A stretch of DNA of 64,000 nt, from the NCBI GenBank assembly GCA_028023455.1, contig JAQFVV010012395.1:8110498-8174497 (forward strand), written 5' to 3'. Position 1 is the first letter of the stretch; each line of letters begins with the position of its first letter. Positions 25,061 through 36,699 of the stretch are shown piece after piece. Source of the stretch: Epiperipatus broadwayi (Eukaryota; Onychophora; Udeonychophora; Euonychophora; Peripatidae). A program made the position numbers and the translations under genes. The notes under the pieces were generated by a model. It did not search any database. It saw only the letters and a list, made by a program, of their open reading frames with translations, and was not told the origin of the DNA.

Positions 25061-26449
25061 CAATTAATAATAAAATGATCACTCTAGCTATTATTGATTT
25101 CCACTATATAAAACATGGCATAAGTTGGGACATGGATGTCATAAACCTATTAAAAAGTCATAGACTAAAAAATCATTTGTAACCCTGAGCATCCTCTCAC
25201 CTGCATGTGAGCATGCTATAAATTGCTTTGTAATATTATTTTATAACCCTAAACCACACACCGGCATGTGAGCTCTATATAAATTGCTTTGTAATATTAT
25301 TTTATAACCCTGATCCACTTACCTACGTGTGTGCACACTATAAATTGCTTTGTAATATTATTTTATTACCCTGATCCACTCACATACATGTGAACACTAT
25401 AAATTGCTTTGTAATATTATTTTATAACACTAAACCATTCACCTGCATGTGATCCATATAATTAGCTTTGTAACACTGAGTCACTCACCTGCATGTGAGC
25501 ACACTATATAAATTACTGTAACATATTCTTCATGACCCTGACTATTCACTCATCTGCATGTGAGCCAGATATAGCCAATTTATTTTGCTTATTATTTGTT
25601 AAATATTAAATTTATGAAATATAAATTTGTCTCAGTCTCATTACTTGCTCATTACCTTATGAATCACTAGTTAAGTTATATAATGTAATATGTAATAGTG
25701 GAGGGTATATCTCATGTTTTAGTACATTGCTATTGCTGAAACGTGAATAAAAAGATAGTGAGTGTAACCTCAGGCATGTCATTCATGATGGGTTGACTTG
25801 GAAGCATGATTGAGAGAGTTGAGGTATGATCAGATATAGGATATTACTATCCTGACTTGGTCAGCCTTTGGTTCTCTGGCTTGGACTCTCGGTCTGTTGA
25901 GAAAATGTACAAACCTGACTGTTACATAGCTAAATTTTTTTCCTGGAGTTAGCGACACAATGTGTGGCTTAGACTAAGTACACAGACCCTGTGTAGAGTA
26001 TTTATATTTTATGTCCCAAATATCATTGCAGTATGACAAAAATATGTATAGATTAAATGAACCCATTCATCTGGTATTACATTTGATAAGCAATTGAGTT
26101 GGTGAATAATTTAAATAAATTTAATGTCAGAACAACATGTCATTCAGAGAGGGATGAGCAAGAAAATGATCAAGCAAAAAAAATACACATATGATCAAGC
26201 AGGAAAAAGAAATAAATGCGAACTGAAAAAAAAAAAGAGAAAGAAAAAGTTTTATTTTAAGGGAGAAACCTCAGGTGGCAAGGCAGAAGCTGGGTGAGTC
26301 TGAAAAATTAATTGATTATTTAGATGTGCTTATTATATATTTAATTATATATTATTTAAATGTATCAGGTGGCAATAACAAAAAGGAAAAATGGGCAAAG
26401 AACAAGGGTGAGTGAGGTAATTATAGGTAGTCAGTTCTGGGGGAGTAGA

Positions 26450-28318
26450 CGGTGAGTCAGCTGTCAAATAAAGAGAAAAAAAGTAGAATATTAAAGATAG
26501 AAATAGTACAAAAATAAATATAAAATAAAAATAGAATGGAAGTTGAAAGAAAAGAAAAGGGAAAAGAGGAAGTAGTAGATGAGGAACTCAGCATAACAGC
26601 ATTTATAAAATGGATGTTGGAAGAGAAAGAAAAAGAAAGTAGAGATAGAGAAGAATGGGGAAGAAGAAGAAAGAAGAGATAGAGAAGAAAAAGAAAGAAG
26701 AGATAGAGCACAAAGGGAAGAAAAAGAAATAAGAGATAGAGAAGAATGAGAAAAAGACAGGGTTGAAAGGAAAGAAAAAGAAAGAAGAGATAGAGAAGAA
26801 TGGGAAAAAGACATGACTGAAAGGAAAAAGAAAGGAAAGATAGAGAAGAAAGAGAAGAAAAAGTGAGGATAGATAGAGAAGAAAGAGAATAAAATATGAG
26901 GAGAGATAGAGAAAAAGAGAAGAAAAAGTGAAGAGAGATAGAGAAGAAAGAGTGAGGAGAGATAGAGAAGAAAGGAAGAGAAAAAGAGAGGAGAGGTTTC
27001 ACTATATAAAGCAAGTATTAGAATGACAGGGAAAGCCTCCATATAAAAAGATAGTAGAGGTAAGACCAGAAATAGAGAAAAAAGTAGAAGTTCTAGAAAG
27101 TGAGTCAGAGATAATGAACAAAGGGAACATAGAAGGAAGGGTAGACATAGTACAAGAGATACAGGAGCTGCAGGAGAGAGTAGATAGAGTAAAGAAAGAG
27201 CAGAAAGAGATAGAGGTAGAAGGTAAAGAGCTACCACAGAGAAGCATAGGTTCAACTAGGGGAGTCAAGGTGGAAATAAAAAAAGCAGAGGATAGGATAG
27301 CATAAAGAGAAGTCAAGGTGGAAGATAGATACCCATCAGAAACAGAAATAAAAGTATATTCTAAATTCCCTGCTGAAATTCAAGTAGCCAAGGTAGAAAA
27401 CAAAAAAAGTGGGCAAAGCAATACAAGAACCAGAAGACAAGAGCATCTCAGGAAAGAGGTGAATAAAGAAAGTATGAAGGGAGTCATGATGGAGCAACAA
27501 CAGCTCCAATACATTCTAAACTCCATAGAGATTGTACAGTATTACTTTAAGGGACCTTGTAGTGCATAGTATAAATAAGACTGAGCATGCAGAATTTCCA
27601 CCCTGGAGACTTCATTTTGATAACAGTGGTCTGCCAGCCATTCCCATAGCATTAAGCTTAAAGAATGAAACAAGGGACCACCAGAATAAAGAGTAGACTC
27701 AAACACAATGGAAAAGCATAGCAGAGCATAAGGCAAGGAAGCCAAAGCCAATTTATAAATTCAAAGTAAAGGACCAGGTTTGGGTGAAAGATAAGCCTCC
27801 AAATAATGGACCTTTATCCAAGTACCAAAAATTTGACACTCTACAAAGGGCCGGACCAGATGAAGAGGAGCTGGAGGGAAATGCTTGTAGATTGCATAAT
27901 GTAGACAGAATAAGAAGTTTCCATAGAGGCAAGGTGTAGGGAAATTATGTTTAATCTTAATGGTTATTGATAATTAGAATTAGTTTACCTATTTAATATT
28001 ATTTATTTACTTATTTAATCACTTTATAACCTATAGCAATAGAAAATTAGCAAATAGAATTAGTATTAGCTTATTTATTCGTTTATTCATATATATATAG
28101 AGCGAGAGTAACTAGAATTTATCTTATTTAATCATTTAGTCATATTTAATCTTATTACTAAAAATTATATAGCATGAGAATAATCAGAAATTTTATTATC
28201 TTAGTTAATCATATTTATGTATCTAATAATTATATTATGTTAATTGTGTATTTAACGATTCTAGAGCAGGGAGGTTGTCGTATTAGCTGCTTGTAGGACC
28301 AGAAAGGAAAGGGGAGAT
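26450..28318 (+). mobile_element. Decayed LTR element remnant: charged coil region plus integrase tail
   Basis: On the plus strand a purine-rich stretch (26536 to about 27000) encodes MEVERKEKGKEEV and then repeats of the kind RRDREEKE and ERKEKERRDREEWEKD in shifting frames. A second coil follows at 27114-27305 (IQELQERVDRVKKEQKEI). An integrase-tail-like end lies at 27740-27939. A purine tract (agaaaggaaaggggaga) at 28301-28317, followed by tgaagaaag, may be the PPT and LTR start. No RT or protease is visible and no second LTR copy was found. The S/L/F-rich minus-strand frames here are shadows of the purine tract. Confidence 0.5.
27740..27939 (+). CDS. Integrase C-terminal tail-like segment
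   Basis: The frame reads FKVKDQVWVKDKPPNNG, then SKYQKFDTLQ, then GPDEEELEG, then RLHNVDRIRSFHRGKV and stop. It resembles the end of Ty3/Gypsy integrases (K-x-GDxVWVK, KFD-x-x-x-x-GP, R-x-x-H-x-x-R-x-K) with a decayed centre. It is the only pol-like piece in this remnant. Confidence 0.55.
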
Positions 28319-28996
28319 TGAAGAAAGTAGACCAGATTAGTAAAAAAAAAAGAAAAACATATATATAAATAAAAGTTGTGTAGAATCACTAGAGAAAAAC
28401 ACGAGCTACAAAAAAGAGAATAGAGGGAGGGAAGAAAGGTCTTTTTTTAATTTATATTTTATGCTTTATTTTCATTTCAATAAAAATTTTTATTAACAAT
28501 AAATAGTGATTATATCCTGATAAAGGATAAATAAATGAATAAATTGTACAATATTATTATGTGAACATTAAATAAGTTAACTAGCAATATATGTGTGACT
28601 TCTGATGAATGTTTTTTATTTACCATTTGGTTTTAAGATTAATATAGTGTAAGGCAATAGTCAGTTGTAATGTAATGATGACAGTTATCATCATCATATT
28701 AGCCAGCTAATTTAGAAGCATCAATAGATTATATTGAAGTTAATTTTCATAATTTTGTTATATTATTTTAATAATGAGATATCATAAGTGCGTTAGGATG
28801 TAAAATATATGGAAAATGTTAATTAGCTTATGGTGCAAGCTAGCCAACCATTATAATTATTATTTTCAATTTCATTAATGTTTGTTTAATGCCTTGGTTT
28901 AGTTAGAATAAATTGTGATTTCAAATAAATATTTAGCAAGGAATCATAATTATTTATGATCATAAGTTTATTGTGTAATTTTGAAATTAGACAACC
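28319..28996. other. No gene seen; possible LTR remnant
   Basis: This lies after the candidate purine tract and could be part of an LTR, but no second copy exists in the window to prove it. Confidence 0.25.
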
Positions 28997-29013
28997 AAGA
29001 AGCAATAGTCTTG

Positions 29014-29125
29014 TCTTGCGTTGTTAGCCGAGAGGTATCGCAGCCGCCATGCAAGCAAGTGGTTGGTTGCGGACGGTTGTGGGTTCGCGTCCCGGCCGAT
29101 GCTATGACACATGGAAAAAAAAAAA
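29014..29125 (+). mobile_element. tRNA-derived SINE with 17-bp target duplication
   Basis: An A-box-like TTAGCCGAGAGG and a B-box GGTTCGCGTCC give a class II (Leu/Ser-like) tRNA head. It ends in gatgctatgacac and an A-rich tail. The flanks aagaagcaatagtcttg (28997-29013) and aagaagtaatagtcttg (29126-29142) are a target duplication with one mismatch. It is about 110 bp and was probably moved by a LINE. It shares family with 42831-42938. Confidence 0.85.
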
Positions 29126-29142
29126 AAGAAGTAATAGTCTTG

Positions 29143-30440
29143 ACATTAAGTTAATTTAAATTATTAAATCCCTGGAGTTAAATAAAAAAAAAAAAGATCC
29201 AGCAGCTATGATGTCCAAACTGTAATTGTATTAGTGTGCTTTGTAGATAATTGTGTTTTTTTTGTTAATGTTTAGATGTAATAAATGTATTTTTAAAATT
29301 TATTAAAATTTGGTTTTTGAGTATTTTTCTATGTGAAATTCTTCTCTTTGGTACCACAAACGCACAAAATGAAATAAAATGTATATTTTCAAATCGGATA
29401 ATTATAATTCTCATGATCTAAAATTACTAATAATTAATAAGAAAAAAAAAAAGATATCAATTTGTTTTAATTCAAAATTTTAAATTGACAACTGTTCATT
29501 TAAGTATTGCAATGGATGTATCTATCCGTAATTCAGACTGCACATTATTAACCTATTATCAGAATTTAAATATTGTAAATGAAGTATTTTATCTGTGTTG
29601 TTTAGGATAAGAGAGAGAGAAATGAAATGCACCCTTTTCCTTCTATTATTTGAATGCCATTCTAGATAAAAGGCTATAAGTATTCTAAATTTATTTACAT
29701 GATTTTTTATTTATTAGATATTTGTTGAATAAAGTAAGCATTTTCTTTTGATAATCTACGTGATTATTATTATGATATTAATCAGATACATTAGCTTATT
29801 AGGAAGTGTATGCTCCTAAAGCCTTCTAGAATGTCAGTCATTTGCCTTGCAACACTATAACATGATTTTATTTGATAAAATACCAGGAAGAAAACCCTGA
29901 GATCTTTATTTGGCACTGTAAGAAAAGATTACTTCTTTACTCTACAAGATGTAAAGGAAGTCAAATCATATCAGTGGATAATATTAAACTATACAATAGA
30001 GTTTGTTAATCATAAGAGTCTATTAGAGAATACGTTTTGAAAGTGCAAATATTTATAGCTCAGAGAGTTTCATTGAGATGAAGGTAGAAATTTACTTTAT
30101 TCTAAATTATTTACTAGGGAATGATTGAGGTTTTATCTCTTCACAAAAGCAAAATTATATGTTTTATTTGAAATAATTTATTCTATCAGAGTTAAGTTCT
30201 TCCTTGGTCTTAATCGTATATCTCTGTAGCTAATTCTTTATATGTAACCGACCACTGAGCTTAGTCTACTTTATAATCCTTATTGTTATCTGTGGGAGTC
30301 TCAACCCAACTTCTAGTATTGTTTAAAAAAATATGTGTCCACAATTGGAACTTGATAAAATTTTGTTTGAAATATTTCTATAGGTTAGAGAGAAGGTCCC
30401 AAAGTAAGAGGGTGATGAGATTGATTGTTTATTGGAGATC
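29143..30440. other. Intronic AT-rich DNA, no gene recognised
   Basis: I find no ORF with family features; one short gagagaga run lies near 29612. Confidence 0.4.
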
Positions 30441-30457
30441 TTCGATTTTAATAGGTT

Positions 30458-30542
<85 letters not shown>
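30458..30542. repeat. TA microsatellite, about 42 units
   Basis: It directly precedes the RT block DLVKAFDSI. The ORF across it reads YIYIYIDLVKAFDS. Confidence 0.9.
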
Positions 30543-30544
<2 letters not shown>

Positions 30545-30970
30545 ATTTGGTCAAGGCATTTGATTCAATTAGAAAAAAATATTTATAGCATTGTGTGAAA
30601 TTAGTTGGTTTCCATCAAAACTTGTTTGTATTATATGGTTTTTATATGATGGAATGAGAAGAAGTGTTATTACTACAGGTAAAATATCTGGGGCATTTAA
30701 AGTGGAAACTAGTGATAAATAAAAATGTTTTTTTACTTCAACATTGTTTTCAATATTTAAGACAGTGGTCATTGGAATTGTTTATAGGAGGCTTAAACAA
30801 ACAGAGGTCAATATATGATATAGGTTTATTGGTGGATTTTTTATTTGAACCAATTAAACACAAAAACAAAAACTTCATCTTTTAGATTTTGGATTCATAG
30901 TATGCTGATAATTGTACTATTTTTGCCAGTTCAAAAAATGGTTTAGAAAATGATTTTTATGTTTTAATCA
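30543..30970 (+). mobile_element. LINE RT fragment, C-terminal half, starts at a TA microsatellite
   Basis: The plus strand reads DLVKAFDSI (RT block A with its Asp), GFHQNL and a degraded middle, then YADNCTIFASSKNGLEND. The last matches the catalytic YADD box with D-to-N at the second Asp. This is the part of the RT that is missing from the fragment at 16790. Several stops and frameshifts make it dead. Confidence 0.65.
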
Positions 30971-30989
30971 ACATATTATTGTCATACCC

Positions 30990-33900
30990 ATATTGACTTT
31001 GGATCACTCTAACCCCTCACATATAAGACTTTAATATGTGCATTTAAATACATAGTAGAGGGATATGCAAAATACAGGTTGAATATGCAAATATAAGTAT
31101 ACTGTCTATACTAAACTAATGTAATTAGAAGTGACAAACTCAGATTTTCAAGTTTTTTGCGGCTAAATACTTCATCTTATCCAACGAATGCACATGACCA
31201 CATACATGTGAAAAAGATAAATGCTTTCCAATATACATATTTTATACTGAATCAGTATTTATAAGATGGTCCAGATCACTATCTTTCTCCCATATATACA
31301 ATCAGTGCTTGGTTTATATTAATATAGCAAAATTTTAAACTTTAATGAACAAGCTTCAATCTTCTCCACTCTCCAACTTTTCTGCCATTCATATTATTAA
31401 AAATCTGATGGTGAAACTCTCAAAGCCCTTGTTGATTCCAATATTATTTTCATAACCATATTGACTTTTAGTCACTCTGATCCCTGATATATAGGATCCT
31501 AATATGTCCATTAAAGTTTGAAGATTTACTATCTTTATATAAACTGAGCACTGATTATATATATATTGTAACGATATATAAATATGTCGTTACATTAATT
31601 TAAAATAAAATCTTGAAGTTCGCAAATAAAAATAAAATCTATTAAAAAAAAAAAACTAAACGCTAAAATTAAAATGTTTGTTAAATGTATATATTCGCAC
31701 AGATTCAAAACTTTAAAAATATTTTAAAAAAAAATAAATAAATAAATAAGTATTTGAACATACTTTTTTATAAAAAAAAAAGTACAAGACTTTAAGATAA
31801 AATATTTTTGTAGATGGAAATGATTGTTTATTAATTATCCAAAAGCTGTGTAATTAAAAAGTCAGATCAAAATTAGATAAGGAATAAAGAATTAGCTTGT
31901 CCAATATAGAAGCAGCAAATAAAGGCACGGACCATAACGAAAAAATGGAACAGTGACATCTTTGTTCATGGAATCCTTAAGAGGACTATAAAAAGAAAAA
32001 TATTGAGTTCCAGGGAGTTTTCAAACTTGATTTGGGAAGACGAACGACAAGACACACTTGTTGTTCTCTCTCACTTATTTAAAAAAAAAATGAAAAGACT
32101 GTGATACCAGAATGGAACCAGCTAATGCCACCTCCAGAACATTATTTTCCAATGGAGACATCACAGGAATTAAAAAACAGGAACCTGGACTCTTCTACCG
32201 TAAGCTATATTGACATGAACTTTAAATTTAAAAATAATTAAGAACTTTCGTTCAAGCTTATGAACTTCTATCTGACTTTTAAGTTTAAAATCAATTGATA
32301 ATGTGTAATTTTATATATGTTTGCGTTTGATAAAAAATCATTTCCATTTATTATTTTATTTGTATTAATATTTATTGTTTAAATTTTAAATGAGGGAATT
32401 TAAGGTTGGGTATAGACATTGCATAGATTCATTAGCGGTTGATAATGTTGTGGTTTTCACATTTGATTAGAATATATAAGTCAAGGATGTCACTGCAAGT
32501 ATATTACAATGAATGCTATTGGGTTTTGTGTATTCCCTATGCAATTGACATTATCGATGATTTTGTATTTTGATCGGTTGTGTTTATTTTGAAATGTTTT
32601 TAACCATGGAATCTGTGCAGCCGATCTATACTCGACATTATAAAATAAATTATATAAAATTCATCTATGCGAACGTATTTAAATGTTAAATTTAAGTCGG
32701 GTGTGAATGGCTATATAGTTTTGTAAAGTTATATTAAGGGAGGATAATCTTAGGTTATTTGTTTCGTAGTTGAATTGGCTCAATGGATTGGATATATTTG
32801 TGTGATTAGTAGATGTAGTATGAGATCCGCTATGGGCAGGATTGCATATATACACCACATACCTTCTGTTTGCCTATGGATGGGTTTGTAAGATGGCAAA
32901 GGACTGCAATACATTCCTATGGAGTTTTATGTTTATTGTTCTTCTCGCCAACAGATGTAGCATTCCTGTCTTCTCTAACTTTACTTACTGTTCAGATGTA
33001 CATTCCTGACAGTATAGTATTTTATGTTGTCATATTTTCATGCTACATTGAATACATAAATGTATCAGATGGATTGACGCCAGTTTGACTGTGAACTTTT
33101 TGGCCTAAGGTTAAATAAGGGATAGAATATTTTCTTTTCAAATACAATCTATATAGTCTATTCATACTTGACTCATTAAATAAATATTAAACTCATTATT
33201 GAAATCTATTTAAATGTAAAATTAAAGATTAATATAAACATCTAAAATGTTAAACTTATTCCTCAAATTAGAATGATTTTATATGTGCGTAAATAAATAT
33301 TTTTATGTGTAAATTTCTGGCAGTGGCTTTTATTTTTTTTATATTTGAGATATAAAGTTATATTTTATAATCTCTGCTGTTCCACTGAGCTAGTGACTTG
33401 GACTAATGATCTAAATATTTAAATAAAGTGGAATCTTAACAGTGCGTATCTGCCTACTTTATAAATTTTTCTAGGCTCAAATGCCTAGATGGCGCCCTGG
33501 TAGTTGCAGATATGATTGACTGCTGTCTCCACCTTCATTTCCGATCGTTACAATATATATATGTGTGTGTGTATGTGTGTGTTTGGGAAATGGCAATCTG
33601 GACCTGTAGATAAGTCCTGGTTCAGCATGAAATATGTACATTGAAGATCATTTATCTTTTTCACATGTATGTGGTCATATGTATCAATTGTATAAAATGA
33701 AGTGTATAGCAGTAGGGAACTTGAATGTTTGAGTTCATGTCCCTTATAATTGTATTAGTTTAATATAGATAATATACTTTGTTTGAATATTACATATTCA
33801 GCTTGTATTCTGCCATCTATATTCTGTGTATTTAAATGAACATATTAAGGTCCTATATGTGAGAGGTCATACTGACTTAAAAATCAACATGGGTATGACT

Positions 33901-34250
33901 ATAACATTAGCTTCAATAAGTGCTTTGAGAATTCCACAATCGAAATTTGAATGATATGGATGGCTGAAGAGTTGGGGGATAGAGAAGATTGACACTGTCT
34001 ATTAAAGTTGGAAGATTTATTATCTTAATATTAACTGAGCACTGATTGTATATATGTGTGGTGGATTGGTAATCTGGACTAACTGATGAGTTCTGGTTCA
34101 ACACCAAATACATATATGGGAGATTATTTATGTTTTTGACATGTATGTGATCATGTGTATCATTGTTCAAGTCTCTTCCAATTATATTAGTTTAGTATAG
34201 ACAATATACTCATATTTGAATATTATATATATATATATATTTAGCTTATT
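30990..34250. repeat. Unclassified repeat: one inverted and two direct copies, one split by a solo LTR
   Basis: 31184-31430 is an inverted, diverged copy of 33840-34060. The marker is atatacaatcagtgctt against gagcactgattgtatata. A direct copy begins near 31500 (attaaagtttgaagattt), is broken at 31566, and resumes at 33553 (ggcaatctgg, catgtatgtggtcatatgt). The intact direct copy is 33840-34250. No coding sense is visible, so this is probably a non-autonomous element family. Confidence 0.6.
31567..33552 (+). mobile_element. Solo LTR, 1986 bp (family copy 1)
   Basis: It begins TGTAACGA and ends TCGTTACA, a perfect 8-base terminal inverted repeat, flanked by atat on both sides. The host repeat sequence continues uninterrupted across the insertion. 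There is no ORF of note. The 3' part resembles, in reverse, 43213-43480, and the A-rich 5' part resembles 44930-45130 in reverse, so the two are copies of one LTR family. The palindrome at the start is described under findings. Confidence 0.7.
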
Positions 34251-34439
34251 ATCTTACATAGATTTAAATAATAATAAGTAGTTAATAAAGTTAAACAGCT
34301 TTTTGTAAATGTTAAAAAGTAAAAACTCTATCAGTTTGGATGAGACATTTAGAAAATTTGTAATATGGTGATACATTAGCTTCAAAATCATTATAATAAT
34401 CCCATTAAATTATACAAACTATTGATTCAGTTTATGAAA

Positions 34440-34990
34440 GTGAAAAATATGAAAACGGTTGCAGTAATTATTATGAGATGTCATTGATATTAACACAAAC
34501 ATTTGCAGTGATTGTATTGAATAGATTGTTTTCAATCATGGATTAATCTTTACAAAATCTCAGTACAGTCTTATAAAATCAAGTTGCATTATCAAAGTGA
34601 TATCTGATGCCATGCAAATGTAAAAGAAAGCATCATGAGGAAAAATGTGATTTAAATATTTTTAACTTGGTTAAAATATTTTATTTAAATATTCAAAAAT
34701 TTCAAATAATTTACTTTTTCATCAAAATTTAGTCATAATATGCAATTTCTATGTGTTGTAAAGTTATTACTGCTGACAGAAAATCTGAGGCATTAGGATT
34801 AAACATTGGAGTTAAATAAGGATGAGTATTAGTTTCAATTTTGTTGTTTATTATATGACACAGATTTTTGACACAGTTTACAAAATAATATTTAAGTGAA
34901 AAGGTGATTGGTGACTGGTTCTCTCTCCATGCTGCATAATCAATACATGTAGCATATACTGACATAATTTAGCTATTTATCATAAAAGAT
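34440..34990 (+). mobile_element. Third decayed copy of the same LINE RT
   Basis: The plus strand carries traces such as YYEMSLILT (for NYRGISLL), VLNRLFSIMD, and ITADRKSEALGLNIGVK (for the F-x-V-x-x-GVKQGCVLAPTLF block). Stops are frequent. It belongs to the RT family of 16790 and 30543. Confidence 0.5.
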
Positions 34991-36375
34991 CTAAGGTATT
35001 AATGTGAATGAAACTGTACAACATTTAATCTGAAATTGTGTTTCATGCCTTAATCCATGATGAACAATGTTTTAACATTAAATTTTGTTTAAATTAAACA
35101 AAGCTGCCACTGAAATATTTAAAAGTATTTAAAAGATATGGACAAAATTGCTATTGAAATACTTAAAAGAATTTACATTATTTATGAAAATGAAACTAGG
35201 AATTGCAAGAGTGTTTTCAACTGATTTGCAGCATGTCAGAGAGAACATTGAAGCAGATGATCTATGAAGGTACAAAACCAACTATCATATTTCATGTCAT
35301 AATTTGTGATTTAGACAATATCATCTTAACATTTTTGTAATAAATATCACATGCATTGATTCATATATGGCATTACAGATAGATTCAAAATAAAACCAGT
35401 CATCTTTTCACTGTGACCCACTATGTATAAGTGGCTTCATGGAAAAAGCATAAAAATTCAATACAAGATTAGTATAAAAGATTTTAACTTGAATTAATTA
35501 AACAAAAACAAGAATTTCATATTCTAGTCTTTAAGATCTACAATATCCTATGAATTTTACTTTGGCTTTGCAATTCAGAAAATGATCTGCTAAAAGTTTT
35601 TAACTCAAATGCAATTGCTTAAGATTTAGTTTGAGTTCAAAAACTTATAATGGTTTATCAGACAATCATAGAAAAAAATATTCAGGCTCTTTTAATATGG
35701 TTATTCATCAGCTTGAATCAATTGAAATATTTTCATAACTTTTTACATAGAAAAAAAGATTTGGATGTTGAGTTGCAACACAGTCTCTAATGTCTTCTTG
35801 CTGTATTATTTTTTGTAAAAAGGAGATTTCCTTAAGAACAAATTGAGATTGCTTATGGTTATTGATATTGGTATTGTTTACTATTGACTGCTTTCATATA
35901 ATTTGTTATATATAGAAATACTGATTTTTCAAACTTATTAGATAAATGTGATACGTGGATCCTTTATCTTTCATAATATAAATTATAGGAAAGATAGTTT
36001 TTGTTGTAAAATTCTGAAAATACAATATCAGGATCATTAAGATCAATCAATATGTTCTTAAGCTTGATGTTCATTGATTTCAGGCAACACTTTTTGACTT
36101 CTGAAGTAAAAAAGCATAATACTTCTGTTATCTGTGTCAAAAACCACCTTTCGTAAAATATGCTATTTTTTTTTATTAGTCCATCTTATGCAATCAATGA
36201 ATATTAGATGTTTGTGATATTACATTTACATGTAGCTTAATTTTATTTATGCACTCAGTTATTTTATGAATTTACAATATATATTAGCTAAAAGCTTAGA
36301 TTATATGTTAGAGTATCAGGACCAATTTCTTCACTGACAAAAAATAAATAACAAACTAATCTCAAAATATAGTAA
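34991..36375. other. Intronic AT-rich DNA, no gene recognised
   Basis: It may contain the 3' part of the decayed LINE before it, but I could not follow a frame. Confidence 0.3.
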
Positions 36376-36694
36376 AAAATAATAGCAGCTTTCATCATAC
36401 AATAGTGCCATCTACTGTTAATTATAATCAATTAATAGCAGAAGATTTGTGCATTTAAATTCCTGTCTAATGCCTACTCATCCAATATTCCCAAATGAGC
36501 TGAAGGGTATATTGGATTCAAAGATATAGATACATTCATCTTATATTCAGGACTTCTCATTGATGAAAGTCCTTAGCTAGAAACTAGTCTGTGGATATTG
36601 AATGGGTAGAGACTAGATAGAGATTTAAATGCACAAACCTTTTGATTATTAACAGTACATGACTCTATTGTGAGAAGAAAGCTGCTACTATTTC
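36376..36694. mobile_element. Foldback MITE, about 320 bp
   Basis: The arms 36376-36485 and 36593-36694 are inverted copies: aatagcagcttt against aaagctgctacta, and gtgcatttaaat against atttaaatgcac. They are about 80% matched. The loop is about 105 bases, with no ORF and no clear target duplication. Confidence 0.75.
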
Positions 36695-36699
36695 AATAG

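Larger units (their letters stand above)
22807..25926. mobile_element. 3.1-kb foldback element with long inverted terminal repeats
   Basis: The left end (TGTAACGGTCAGGTTTGTAC) and the right end (GTACAAACCTGACTGTTACA) are inverted copies. The match continues inward about 470 bases on each side (22807-23280 and 25440-25926) with modest divergence. The inner parts of the arms are made of 60-base units around caggtgagtg / cactcacctgcatgtgag. Five or more such units stand in tandem on the right (25170-25560). No transposase frame is visible. The centre holds only short tandem repeats, so this is a non-autonomous foldback-type DNA element. No clear target duplication was found at the ends. Confidence 0.8.

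Noticed and set aside
26457-27316. Long minus-strand S/L/F-rich frames resembling membrane proteins
   Set aside because: They are the complement of the purine-rich gag-like coil region on the plus strand.
29014-29110. Possible functional tRNA gene
   Set aside because: It has boxes A and B but no good cloverleaf ends, an A-tail, target duplications and a second copy at 42831, all typical of a SINE.
30283-30588. Single 101-codon ORF with Tyr-Ile repeats
   Set aside because: Most of it is the TA microsatellite; only the last codons (DLVKAFDSI) are RT and belong to the LINE fragment.
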